Shown piece after piece: positions 1 through 10,605 of a DNA stretch of 64,000 bases. This DNA comes from Prostheceraeus crozeri (Eukaryota; Platyhelminthes; Polycladida; Euryleptidae). The notes below the pieces were generated by a model. That model had not been told where the DNA came from. It saw nothing but the letters and a program-made list of their open reading frames with translations, and searched no databases. A program made the translations under genes and the position numbers. Every line of letters starts with the position of its first letter. The first letter of the stretch is position 1. The stretch lies in NCBI GenBank assembly GCA_907163375.1, contig CAJQUW010008605.1, positions 310,001 to 374,000 on the forward strand. The letters run 5' to 3'.

Positions 1-1944
1 TTTGCATTCAATATTATTCTCCTGGTGTCTGCTTTTTGATTTGAAATCAAATTATGTGCTACTCTGAGAGATAGGCGAAACACTAATTTGCGCTATGCTT
101 TCGACAGCAAAATGCAGCTTCAAAATCTGTTTCACGGCAGGCCTATGTGAAATGGAGAAGATCCTTTTCAAGAACTCATACCTAAAATGCTGCTTCGTTC
201 CTATGCCGCTAGTTGACTGCTTCTTGACAAGCATCCTTCCTTTCGGTCCATATTTCTCTACAACCAAGTTTGTGTACATACGCATCAGGCTAATTGTATT
301 GCTTAAATCGATGAATTAATTTATAGATCATTTGCTGGTGTTAACGATGACTTTACTGTGTTTTATAAGCTCACTGCTATATAGCCGTTTTTCATTTGAA
401 GCAAAATATAAATTTATTAGATTAGAAATGTATTATAGTATGAAATTATTTTCTTGTCCATTCCTGCAAATGCGAATATGCATGTACCTATGTAACACTA
501 TGCATATAAGGCTTATATTCGTAGCAGTAGGATGTTGACAATTTTATGTTGCATTTAAATTCCAATGAACAGACAGGCGGAACATGCCCATACACGCTTT
601 CCAAAAGTTATATGTAATTGAAGCAGCTGCAAAAACGTGAATTGTGGTAGACGCCATTCTATGACACTAGTATGTAGAAATGACCAGCATGCAGCTACTT
701 TGCCTTGGGGCTGGAAATGGACTTTCAATTAAGATATTGTTGAAATTTTGTTTCATAAGCATTAGAATGATAAGGTTGACCGGGGCATGCTGTTAACAAA
801 GTGACCTTGTAGAGAAGAATGTCGAATAAAAGCACCTTAATTGACAAAGATGTCCCCTAGCTTTGTTAAAGTATAGGCCTTAATATTCAATTCATAGCAC
901 TATTTGTAAATTGCAGATAGAATCTATGTTTTTCGTAGTGAGTAGTTCGGCATTTTTTTACTTTTTTGCCCACGTTATTACTGTATGCGTATCAATTCAT
1001 CATCTCAAACTAAAGGGTCATTTTCACAGTTTTCTGCTTGAGGCTCATGTGTGCTCTTAAGATTGCAGGTTTGTCAATTTTTCATGATTTTTATTGATTT
1101 CAGCTGTAGAGATTTTGCTATGGGAATGCTATTGTGCAAAATTCACAAGTGTGACGTGGCAAAATTCTTTCCCTGAGGAAGCGTTTTTTCAATGTGACAA
1201 ATAAGTGGAGATTGGATTCGCGCACGAGTCGACATTGAGAATTAGGCTTAGCTTAAAATGTCACGCTTGTGATTACAGAACATTCAAGAAATCGTATGAG
1301 ACTTGGCAGTTTTACTACCCGTTTGTTTATTTTCTGCACCCAGAAACTATGCAAATATTTTTATATTTTGTAGACCATTGAATATTGATACTTTGCGAAC
1401 TTCTGACAAATTATGGTTGCATTATTGTGTAAGGTGACCATTTGATCAAGATGAATAATTCTAGGATTTGTATGGCAACTTGCCCTGAGCATGCTGACGC
1501 AGTTTTCATTTTCTGTTTTTACTGCATTTGTGCAAAATTTCTGCATGTCGCTAAGTGACGACTAAAAATTGCTGAGAGTTATTTGCCAAATCTGTCTAGT
1601 GCTCTATCATCAGTGTCTAACATACATTGGAAAAAACTAATTTTTCGATTTAACATGATGCATTTATGCAAGACAGGCGGTCACCCTACTATACTGTATA
1701 GTCATGGAATTCGGCACCTTGAAATTTACCCACTTCAATTGGATTATGGTAGCCTATTTATTGACTATCTTGAATAATAAATTCTAAGGGGACCTCGTCA
1801 ACCAGTCCCTCTGATTCTACCAGGCTATATTTGCATGCAAGCCTAATCTATATGCTGAAGAGGTAGAGACGTTCTGTAACTTACTCTGTGATGGTTGATC
1901 GCGATTATGAATGCATAATTCTCCCCTCCAACTTATTATGCAAT
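1..1944. other. unassigned non-coding flank
   Basis: No protein family, RNA gene or transposon end was recognised here on either strand. The open frames are short, low in complexity and without recognisable motifs. The stretch is AT-rich and lies outside the duplicated block that begins near 2256. Confidence 0.5.
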
Positions 1945-2250
1945 CGTGAGTCAAATATTCAATATGCGTCAAAACGTCTGACTTGCGTCTAATAGTCCAA
2001 CGTGTCAGAATACCGTCGTGAGTCAAAATATATGACTTGCGTCAGTAAGAACGAAAATCTGGAGTCTCCGAAACCGAAACCGGCGGAAAGTATTGAATGC
2101 ATATATTGAATACATCTCAGCAAAATTCACCTGTACACCAAATTTGGTGAGATGCGAGCGTGCGGAACAAAGTCCATTTGCGTCAAAAAGTCTGACTGCG
2201 TCAAAATGTCCAACTTGGCGTCATTTTGTCTGACTTGCGTCATCTACTGA
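1945..2250 (+). repeat. cluster of short iterated GCGTCAAAA / TCTGACTTGCGTC motifs
   Basis: Variants of a roughly 20-bp phrase (TGCGTCAAAA followed by a GTCTGACTTGCGTC-like part) recur at irregular spacing, densest at 1960-2040 and 2175-2245. The spacing is not regular, so it is neither a CRISPR array nor a clean satellite. It ends just before the start of the duplicated block at about 2256 and may be the eroded terminal region of a transposon. Confidence 0.5.
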
Positions 2251-2486
2251 CTAAATGGAAATCATTCTCAATAGGCCTAATCATGGAATTCTAGATAATA
2301 ACACCTGGAATGGACACTCGCATTTCCCTAATACGGTGCGAGGCCAGTTATTCACGACGCATGCCGTCATTCATTTCAATGAAACTGTTGAGAATGAATA
2401 TCTTCCTACGTTAATGCATGTATTAACATCTCATATTCTAAAACAAGTATATGTACAGTACATGTATCATCTATTTTGCAATATGT

Positions 2487-2678
2487 TCATTTACCTTTTA
2501 AAAGCTCTAAAGTAGAGGACATGCCTAGTAGGTGCGTTAAATCAATAATATTCTCAACTTCTAAAAAACTTAAACTTCTTTTCTTTGCAGTTGCTTTTGC
2601 TTTTACGTCAATTTCAGACAGCCCCTGGAGAACTAATTTTGCGAAGCAATCATAGTAAAGATAGATCATTTCACACAC
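2487..2678 (-). CDS. unrecognised small open frame (copy A)
   Basis: A 63-residue frame, moderately charged and probably helical, including the stretch KKRSLSFLEVENIIDL. It is kept open in both copies of the duplication with only two residue differences. On the same strand the frame runs into AAAAGGTAAATG, which resembles a splice donor, so it could be one exon of a larger gene or of a transposon gene. No family was recognised, and with copies this similar the shared open frame is weak evidence of selection. A pyrimidine-rich acceptor-like run on the opposite strand (2578-2592) makes the strand uncertain. Confidence 0.2.
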   Translation of the reverse strand: MCEMIYLYYDCFAKLVLQGLSEIDVKAKATAKKRSLSFLEVENIIDLTHLLGMSSTLELLKGK

Positions 2679-2694
2679 ACGATATCCGATAGTA

Positions 2695-3132
2695 CACTAG
2701 GTGACATGTCACGCGTAATTACGGAACACCCCAAACATTCTACGCGCGTACATACGCGCTGCACTGTCAGAAATCACTTGATCTGATGCTGTTAAAACAT
2801 GGGAATGTTTAGGAATACGCACGGGGGAGCTTTTATACAGTAGTTTCGCGTCGTCCACGGTTGTCTGCCGCTTGAACCACGGATGAACCGCTAAGCATGT
2901 TCTGTCTTCCCTGAACATGAAATTGAGGTCCTATCACATTGTTTATCCTCTGATACATGCAGACACATGAGACGCAAAGTCTATATAACAGGACTGCCAA
3001 CAAAAGTATACTAACTTATACAACAGATATTGCAGCAATGTCCCGCATAGCCACGGATGTTTGGGGTCATGTGTAATTATGCGTGGTTTACGCGTGAATT
3101 ACGTGTGATTGAGCGTGGCATGTCACCTAGTG
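2695..3132. mobile_element. short TIR element ending CACTAGGTGACATG (copy A)
   Basis: The left end CACTAGGTGACATGTCACGC is repeated inverted at the right end (GGCATGTCACCTAGTG), with one mismatch over about 19 bases. Subterminal GCGTGAATTACG-like words recur next to both ends. The element is about 438 bp and carries no convincing transposase frame, so it is non-autonomous. Ends that read CACTA recall CACTA/EnSpm elements, but no matching target duplication is visible (GTA on the left, AAG on the right), so the superfamily is unassigned. Confidence 0.6.
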
Positions 3133-3233
3133 AAGCTTTCATAGAAAATGTTTGATTTGATACAGCATGATCACTAAAATCAGGCTCAGGTAAGGCCCAT
3201 AATCATCTGATGTAGCTTACCAGAACTAAGAGG

Positions 3234-3960
3234 GAGAGAGAGAGACGTTTATTGATTCTTGAATGCTAATCAAAATATATCGAAGTGAAGATACAAATTG
3301 AGATTTGAAAATCATAAAATAAGTAAGTGACTCAATCATGAAGTGTAGATGACGCGATTATACACACTGATGGTAAAAAAGAATTGCGACGCAAGGAGTT
3401 CTGCAAAAAGGCACTGAGATGCGACCACTTGGTAGAAACACTGGATTCAGAAAATGCAACAGAGTTTTGGCATTGGAATTATTTCGCAGAATGTTCTGCG
3501 ACAAGCTAGACCTTCTCGAAGAAAGATCTTTAGACATAGTAATGCCCTTGATTTTTAGGCATCGTCTTTGAATTTTGTCTACGGAGTTTGACTGTTCTTG
3601 AGATAGTCCGATGAAGGCAGGACAGGCATACTCCGTGATAGATCTTATGATTCCATTGAATATCATCAAGAATTCCTCGTCGCTGGTAAAAGATTTAATT
3701 CTCCGCAGAATATAGATGCGCTGAGCACATTTTCGTTTAATCAGCTGGATATGACTTTTCTACTTCAAATCACTGTCCATCATAACTCCTAAAAACCTCA
3801 CACTGTTTTTCAAAGATCACCAACGGAATCTTCGATTCGACATGCAATTGATTATAAAATGTACCTCGATAATAGACGAAGCCTCTATCGTCCTATTCAG
3901 CCATGTAACTGAGAAGTAATTGCAATTACTTTACAGTCAGAACTGTTAAATATTCTTTTT
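3234..3960 (-). mobile_element. LINE 3' end with reverse transcriptase C-terminus (copy A)
   Basis: Read on the minus strand, the sequence has the C-terminal end of a non-LTR reverse transcriptase ORF, including IIRSITEYACPAFIGL and SVDKIQRRCLK. Such motifs follow the RT core in CR1/Jockey-like LINEs. It is followed by about 120 bp of 3' UTR, an AATAAA signal near 3250 and a GA-rich tail (3229-3246). Upstream, the SDLKWKSHI motif is interrupted here: the tryptophan codon is a stop. The open part is 3358-3669. The 5' part of the element is missing, as is usual for 5'-truncated LINE copies. The clade assignment is tentative. Confidence 0.65.
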
Positions 3961-4186
3961 TACGCACTTTAAATTACTTTACTCTCCTGGTCGATGAGGT
4001 GGTCGATATTTAGATGTGTACCCGGTGTGTACAACCATGGAAAGTTTCATTCAAAGAATTTTACGACGAAACTTCCTGATTACAAAATGTAAATCAGAAA
4101 ACTACCATGACTTAATTTTCCCATCGGTAAAAGAGAGGCAATTAGTGATTTCTTCTACAGTAGATACCTGGGTGTGTTTTATATCC
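3961..4186. other. unassigned stretch before piggyBac 1
   Basis: Nothing was recognised. The sequence continues uninterrupted in copy B (46050-46282), and the piggyBac has split it from 7120 onward. Confidence 0.4.
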
Positions 4187-4305
4187 TTAACCCATTTTTG
4201 ACCGAATTTTTGATTTTTATATTAGCAGTAATTTTGATATATTTTACCTTGGTACATATCGAATTCACGATTTTTTCTTTCGGAATTTCATTATTGCGCT
4301 CAATA

Positions 4306-4440
4306 TTTGAAATTCAAATTTTGTTCCATAAGTGGAACTGTGAGCATGAAAGGTAGCATTCACTTTGTTCCACAAGTGGAACTGTGAGCATGAAAGGTAA
4401 CATTCACTTTGTCCTCCAGAAGTGGAACGATGAGCTCTGA
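4306..4440. repeat. left subterminal GTTCCACAAGTGGAACTGTG repeats of piggyBac 1
   Basis: GTTCCAYAAGTGGAACTGTGAGCATGAAAGG-like units recur at 4321, 4368 and, diverged, at 4412. Each contains the palindrome GTTCC-A-AAGTGGAAC. Inverted counterparts lie near the right end (6734-6750 and 7085-7103). Subterminal repeats of this kind usually bind the transposase. Confidence 0.7.
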
Positions 4441-4679
4441 AGGAACAGTCAATTCAAAGATATTCTCATTGACGTTAAGTTTTCAAAATTTATTGATTGC
4501 TTAGAGACAACACAGACGGTGATAAGCAACACATTATAATCAATGAAACCCAATTCAGTTTTCAAATATCAATAGACCATTATCAAACTTAATTTTTTCA
4601 ATGAAACAACAGAATCAAGAATAAACACAAATTATCTAAACACAAACTAACACTAAGGTTTTAAAAGTTCACTTCAAAA

Positions 4680-6416
4680 TTAGTTTCCAACAGAATGAAA
4701 ATCAGCAAAACTTCGTTCATGCAAATTCACTGAGCATTTCAAACACATCTTCTTAGTGTTTGCTCGACACAGAGCACACCTATTCTGTTTAAATGCTGGT
4801 CCAATGTTATGATCACCCACATTGGATTTCCTCAAAGTCAAAGGCACTCGTTTTTCGAGGCTCATGTGCTTTGCTTGTGGAGGTCTTCCTCGACATGGTC
4901 GTTTTGTTCGCGCCAGAGACAGATAATTCTGAACGATATTTCTTCGAAACGCAAGTTGATCCAGATCATGTCCGGATTTTCGATGTAATTGCCATGCATT
5001 TTGCATTGCCGACTACTCTATCGCAAATAAAAACAACGGCCACCACCACTTCTTCGAACGAATGGAAGTGGCGTAATATGACATATTCTGGTCCATCCTG
5101 TCTACACCGCCCATGTATTTGTTATACTCATGGATCAATCGTGGTGGTTTTATTGTTACCTTTTTCTTCGACGCCGCTGACCATCGGGAAGCTGCAGACA
5201 TAGGTTCGATGTCGTGTGCCGTGCTGACGACGTGAAAAACTTTATTATCGTTAAAAACAACTACGATGGTCTCAGTAATAGTGTCAACACGAAAAAGAGC
5301 CCCTTGGTTCTTTTTTAAGTTCCTTTTGATCTTTCAATGGGCATTTCTTTGTTCTGTTCGACATGATGGTACCTGTGAAACCAAGATTTTGCCGGAGAAG
5401 TCGATTACATAACTTCAGCGAAGAAAAGAAACGATCACAATAAATATTGTAGGGAAGATATGGTACACTTTTTAACAAACGCAAAACTACACTTGCTCCC
5501 AATCCAAGCTCAGGATCAATCTGCGATTTACCTTGATAAGGATCAAAATCAATTAAGTAACCTTTCGAGTCACATAAACACCAAATCTTATACCCATATT
5601 TCAGAGGCTTATTATGAATGTACTGCTTACCACTGTGTTTGCCGTAATATTTTGCCATTGCTTCATCAACACACAGGTTTTCTGGAATGTGATCCTTGAT
5701 TAAATTTGAATAAATGGCTCTCAGCTTGTCGAATAAAGGACGAACTTTGGCATACTTGTCGTTTTTATCCAATTGATCATTGTCACTGAAATGTGAATAC
5801 TTTTTCAGCAGTTCGAAACGAGCTCTGGACATCGCATTACAAACGAAGGAATTTGTTGTTTCAGTATCATCTTCCCACATCATCCTCCATCGTAGAACAC
5901 TGATGTAACCGGAGATAAAAAGAATTCCGAGAAAAGCACGAATTTCGACCTTGTCAGTCTGAAACGTAAAATCATGGTAGCGCTGCGCAGCATAGAATTT
6001 GAACATGTCCACTATCCACTCAATCATTTCATCAGTCATCACCGATTCAAAACATTCAACAGGATTATTTGGAAACTGTAAAGAATTTTCAGTTGGAAAA
6101 GTCCCCGCTCTTTTGGATTTAGGTCACGCTTGACCCAGGAGATCACCGACTCTGACATACATGTAGGCACATCAGCATTCGTATGAACCGAAGGTAATTC
6201 GTTGATTTCATGTGATCGTGTACAGAAATGTCCTTCAACCGGAGCAGTCAGTTGTCGTCTTGATAAATTGTTCACACTAAAACACTCATCCTCACTCCCA
6301 CTGTCCTCATCAGACTCTTGGCCGTCACCTGGCGGTTCCATCATAATCTGGGCGCTGGCAATATCATCGTCGTTTTCAATAATGCTGACTTCATCGAGCG
6401 TGTATCTTTTCGACAT
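4680..6416 (-). pseudogene. piggyBac transposase, broken
   Basis: A DDD cut-and-paste transposase acting on TTAA sites. The likely start is MSKRYTLDEV at 6416, followed by an acidic N-terminus (DEDSGSEDE). The first catalytic Asp is in NLCVDEAMAKYYGK, the second in YNIYCDRFFSSLKL and the third in YMGGVDRMDQN. The WWWPLFLFAIE motif follows, then a C-terminal cysteine-rich zinc-binding domain (RCALCRANTKKMCLKC) ending at 4680. The total matches the roughly 590-residue family norm. Three breaks are visible: a shift near 6085-6130, a shift near 5290 in a run of T, and an in-frame TAG just after the FLFAIE motif (about 5010). Only a few breaks suggest recent decay or sequence error. It belongs to a different subfamily from the copies at 18.6 and 30.7 kb. 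Confidence 0.93.
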
Positions 6417-6726
6417 CTTAGTTAAAAAATGAAGATAGATAGCGTTTATGCACGGCAATGGAAAGCCTAAATATCAGAGATGCCTATTGGCTATCGAGTG
6501 ACAGGTAATTTCTTTCAACAAGCGCTGTGGTGGCAGACGTCAGATTCCAGCGTCATATGAAGGGAAGATATCCATGCACCTATGAGAGTTTCGAAAGGCT
6601 TATTCCATCTGTGGCGTAGATATTGCACGTATGATAACTGATTTTATTCAATCTTTCAACGATCGCTGAGTCAGCAGAAGTAGCTGTTGATAATATCATG
6701 TTTCGAAAGTACTGATACCTACCATG

Positions 6727-6776
6727 CCCACAGTTCCACAAGTGGAACAAATTTTGAATTTCAAATTTAACAGCGT
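6727..6776. repeat. right subterminal inverted counterpart in piggyBac 1
   Basis: CCCACAGTTCCACAAGTGG followed by an AT-rich AAATTTTGAATTTCAAATT part is the reverse complement of about 4306-4350. A further related GTTCCACTTCTGGAACTGTG lies at 7085-7104, directly inside the terminal repeat. Confidence 0.65.
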
Positions 6777-7119
6777 AGGATCTGTTTCAAGACTGAGATT
6801 GCATTAAAGCATGACAACCTCAATACGAACAATACATTTAAAGTGCTATTTCGTTGTTAAACATATTTTTTTATATCAGATTAGAAACAAAAAGAAAAAG
6901 ACGTATTTAATCTTATGAAATTTTTGGAATAACTCAGGTATTCATGCATTTCAGAAGCATTGTGGTTATGAAGAATGTCATGTTTTAGATTTTATATCAT
7001 CGGCTGCTTCAATTATTATGTCTAGTATACAAATTTTTATACAATCAGTTTTCATTGCCTCTCTAACTTAATTTTAAAATTTTGTTCCACTTCTGGAACT
7101 GTGGTCAAAAATGGGTTAA

Positions 7120-8534
7120 ATCAATTTCAAGGGGGCATACTTAACTTAATAAAGTTTCCTAGAATCCAGAAGTCTTGATATGTCAGCACCGCATTTTCAC
7201 TTTGAATCTTAGATGTAAGGCGGAAGCACATGAGGAAAAATGCGGCAATTCTATATCAACGCTACAAGCGTGTTTGGTTTTTCGGGGAGCAATTGTAATT
7301 AACATAAGAATAACCCGGACAAAGAAATGATGGGAAGACTTATAGTGTAGCAGAGGCAATTATCGAAAGTGATTGAAGTGTATTTGAACAAAAAAACGGA
7401 ATAATTTGCAGTTGTTATCAATTACACTTCATAAGTAATTGACACAAGTATATACATCATATACCTGTAAAATGACAGTGCCAGTATTTAGCCAGTTTTC
7501 TGCTGATGAGTTGCTATAATCGCGGTGTGTGTTTATGATCAAGTCAGTTGTCATAACAATTCCTGCTGCAATACATTACATGCTGGTTTTGTATATTTGG
7601 TTCATGAAATCACATCCAACATTTTGGCGTCGCATATTGTATCGCAGATGACCAGTCCTCCTATTCGTAAGCCCCAGTTTCCTTCTAATCCAACGCTTCA
7701 TGATTTTTTCTATTTCAAACGCAAATTTGAGAACTTTCATGTACTTGCAAAGTTGGAAAATAAGTTCAAATTGCAGATGCTACATAACTGTCTTGTCAGG
7801 AATGGCGGAGACATCTTGGCTTCTCCCAAATCGAAGTATTCGTAGGTTAGACATAGACTTGTGGAATATTTTCGGACATCCTCGTCTCTTCTACTATACA
7901 GACACTGAATTCCACATTGCTAGACAATGAGTGGTGCGGTTAATTCTGGTATATTATTTGGTTCAATAATCCAAAATCACATCCTCGTTGCCATTTTGTA
8001 ATGCTTCTCACGTCAAATCTACAGCTTTTATAATGCGACTTTTATAGCCATAGAAATAAGAAGCATGAAATAATTTTACATATGGAAGAAAGAGGCTCTC
8101 CTAATTTGCCAGCGATCATGAACAAGAATTATTCTTTTATTTTATGTTTTATTTCATTTCTATTTTTCATGCCATACTACTTGGACCTATGTTGAGATGG
8201 CCATTGCGATGCATATAAATATTTTCTGTTTATACGCAATTGCTTCCTTAGATATTTCTTTCAATTGGCTTTGTTAGTAGTAACTATTTGTTATCTTGAC
8301 TTTCACCGGTGATGGTAACACAGAAATCCAATGCAAACCTTCAGTTGTTGTGTTTTGCCCTCTATCTTTTCAATGCAAATCACACTCATTTCACACTCAT
8401 TTCACATGTTTGCACCTCTTGACTTCTAATAAAAACCATTGTCTAATTATATTACAGCAAATAATATTGAAAATTTTCAGTGCAAATCATTTAGTTCGTC
8501 CTCTGCACAAAGGCAACTGGCATCAATAATAATA
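7120..8534. other. stretch between piggyBac 1 and the foldback element
   Basis: Apart from the open frame at 7525-7845, nothing was recognised. The partner is 46287-47690. A short frame at 8296-8529 (47462 onward in copy B) has no motif. Confidence 0.4.
7525..7845 (+). CDS. unassigned open frame, faint gag-like look (copy A)
   Basis: A 106-residue frame. Its second half (MTSPPIRKPQFPSNPTLHDF then FFYFKRKFENFHVLAKLENK) resembles the region before retroelement gag domains, in which a proline-rich start is followed by a helical segment ending in a leucine-rich word. The partner in copy B is at 46694-46978. The resemblance is impressionistic, no other retroelement parts are adjacent, and it could be noise. 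If it is a retroelement part it is a short fossil. Confidence 0.2.
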   Translation: MCVYDQVSCHNNSCCNTLHAGFVYLVHEITSNILASHIVSQMTSPPIRKPQFPSNPTLHDFFYFKRKFENFHVLAKLENKFKLQMLHNCLVRNGGDILASPKSKYS

Positions 8535-9257
8535 GTCCGGCAGCCAGAACGAGTTTCTGCAGGGAACGAGGCCCACAATGAGACTTTCACAGAATAATGT
8601 ACACCCTATGCCTACTACGAATTCGCGCGTCTGCCGAGTTCTAGTGAATTTCCCTTCTTGTCAGACAGGATCAAAGAAATACACATGTAAATCCAATGGG
8701 AGGCAGATTGCAGTTTTTGGTCAAAATGAAATTTTCAATGTTTTCGCTTATTACGGTAAAAATACTCAGTCAAGAGCCATAATTTTTGGCATGAAATGTC
8801 TTCAAGTCATTTCTCATCAAGTTCATGAACATTTATCTATGAAACTACATGCATTCAGATTTGACAAGCCTCCTACTGTCGGCAAGCACCAATATGTTGG
8901 CCCACTTTATCCATATTCAACCACATTATCGTATACATCGCCGATCAGAAGCATGATAATATGACATACACATGGTAGGAAATGACCTGAAGACATTCCA
9001 TGCCAAAAACTGTGGCTCTAGACCCAGTACTTTTTAATTGATAAGAGAAAACACAGAAAATTATATTGTTGACAAAAATTGCAATCTGCCTCCCATTGGA
9101 TTTACATGGGTTTTTCTTTGATCCTGTCTGACAAGAAGAGGAACTCACTAGAACTCGGCAGACGCGCGAATTCGTAGTAGGCATAGGGTGTACATTATTC
9201 TGTGAAAGTCTCATTGTGGGCCTCGTTCCCTGCAGAAACTCGTTCTGGCTGCCGGAC
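8535..9257. mobile_element. foldback element with about 290-bp inverted arms (copy A)
   Basis: GTCCGGCAGCCAGAACGAG at 8535 is repeated inverted, ending at 9257, and the match runs inward for about 290 bp on each side with a loop around 8830-8955. TA lies immediately outside both ends. Both arms, read toward the centre, open a frame starting MRLSQNNVHPMPTTNSRVCR, so nearly the same peptide is encoded on both strands. No transposase motif was recognised. It is probably a non-autonomous TIR element with very long repeats; the open frames may be incidental. Confidence 0.7.
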
Positions 9258-9487
9258 TATAAGTGACGTGTTCTTGTTATCCTGACGCTCTTATAAGCAC
9301 ATAGCTAGACAGGTCGTCTCTTGTTTTGTTCGTCTTGAAAGGAAGCGTCGCACCGCGTAGTGCTGATGAAAAGGCACACTCTGTTGACATGATACCATAG
9401 CTATCGAACAATAAGCAACCAGTTCAACATTAAACACGCCAAATTGTGTGAAGTTTCAGTAACTGTTAACAACTGGGTCACACAGCA
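9258..9487. other. short unassigned spacer
   Basis: No feature was recognised between the foldback element and the hAT-related relic. Confidence 0.35.
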
Positions 9488-9727
9488 ATGAGACGCAGAC
9501 GACTTCAAGTTCTACAGAGAAGTTTTGTGAACGTTGTTTGTACTCCTTCTATCTTTTTAATAATAATTGGAAGGGCTAACAATATAGATGAAACTTTTGA
9601 ACAATTATCTCAATTCCTTGAATATGAAGGAATCGTGGCAATCAGAGCATTTTGGAGGAATTCAAAGGTCAATCCGCATGCGATGAAAGACTATTTTTCC
9701 TATCTCAGGAAGGCCTTAAGAATTTAA
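9488..9727 (+). other. relic related to the short hAT element at 42841-43446
   Basis: The stretch at about 9595-9780 (GGCAATCAGAGCATTTTGG, then AATCCGCATGCGATGAAAGA and TTTTGCCCACTT) resembles the reverse complement of about 42900-43060 in the 606-bp hAT at 42841-43446. The 79-residue frame here (NSKVNPHAMKDYFSYLRKA) has no recognised family. The same region in copy B is 48900-49139. It is probably an eroded copy of that short hAT family. Confidence 0.4.
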
Positions 9728-10147
9728 TTTTGCCCACTTACTTATATGTAGTAAGTTCCTGCATGTGCCATCGCTTTGAATCAGTTTGCCTTCTAGTAAA
9801 GTGATGCTCTTATACAATTTAATTGTGTGGCCATTAGCTTCATGACGACACGCCAAGTGTAAGCGAAAGATTTTGCAAATTGCCTTCAATCCAACTTTCT
9901 TTGCCACAACTTGAATCTGCTCATGTACACCAGGCATATAAAAGATTCGCAATACTAGAGCTTTTTCTTCTCCTCTCTGTCTTGGACAATCGTTAACTAT
10001 TATTTCCCTTACAACACCTTCTGGATATCCATTTTTCACAAAAATGTCCTTCAGTTTCATCTGTTGTTCTTGAATCTGTGGACCTTCATGATTGTTTTTA
10101 CCCGCTTTCTCAAACACGAGATGACCCCCAACTTCATCTCGTATCAT
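9716..10147 (-). pseudogene. Penelope-like reverse transcriptase C-terminal part (copy A)
   Basis: The minus-strand frame contains LKDIFVKNGYPEGVVREII and, after a basic stretch, LRIFYMPGVHEQIQVVAKKV and GLKAICKIFRLHL. In Penelope-like proteins this is the segment between the RT core and the GIY-YIG nuclease: a KNGY-type word, then a YxPGVxExI phrase. It lies head-to-head with a plus-strand GIY-YIG piece beginning at about 10180, so the element is rearranged. An old fragment; the rest of the RT is not adjacent. Confidence 0.6.
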
Positions 10148-10179
10148 CTCGTATCGTGTGGCTAAGAAAAGTTGGATTG

Positions 10180-10560
10180 ATGGTGCGATGTTCCAGATCC
10201 CAGTCTCTGGGGGATGTAGTCAGCCATCAGAAGGTGGACAAGGCAGATATGATGGACATGGGAGGAGTGATTTACAGACAGAAATGTGGAGACTGTGACA
10301 AATGGTATGTGGGCGAGACGCCACGAAAAGCAGGGGTGAGGGAGAAAGAGCATGCAGAGGATACGCGTGAGATGAATCCTCGATCGGCTATAAGTGAATA
10401 TTGTCACACAGCATGATCGCCGGCCCGAATTTGAGACTTTTGAAGTAGACATCGGAACAGAGACGGATTGGAGGAGATGACAAATCAAGGAAGGAAAACA
10501 TATCCGCAGCAATATCAAATAAGGCTGCACTCAAACAGTTTTTAACTAATAGACCAATTA
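10180..10560 (+). pseudogene. Penelope-like GIY-YIG nuclease part (copy A)
   Basis: The plus-strand frame has GGVIYRQKCGDCDKWYVGET, the GIY-YIG signature with its intervening CxxC, followed by PRKAGVREKEHAED, which carries the usual Arg and EH positions. This nuclease nicks target DNA in Penelope-like elements. The preceding DxxxH-type linker is also visible. It ends about 50 bp before the CATGAG-rich element at 10606. Orientation is opposite to the RT piece at 9716-10147. Confidence 0.75.
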
Positions 10561-10605
10561 AATTGATGAAGAATACTTGAGAAAATGCTGTCTAATGAAA
10601 ATGTA

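Larger units (their letters stand above)
4187..7119 (-). mobile_element. piggyBac element 1, complete ends, TTAA duplication
   Basis: TTAA at 4187-4190 and 7116-7119 flanks a 2925-bp element. The terminal inverted repeats are CCCATTTTTGACC (4191-4203) and its complement (7103-7115). The matching position in copy B (46283-46286) has a single TTAA in otherwise identical sequence, giving the empty site. TTAA targeting and a DDD transposase with a cysteine-rich tail identify piggyBac. The insertion post-dates the A/B split or is a haplotype polymorphism. Confidence 0.96.

Noticed and set aside
4793-5203. Plus-strand 136-residue frame over the piggyBac
   Set aside because: It is the complement of the transposase third-Asp and cysteine-rich regions and has no motif of its own.
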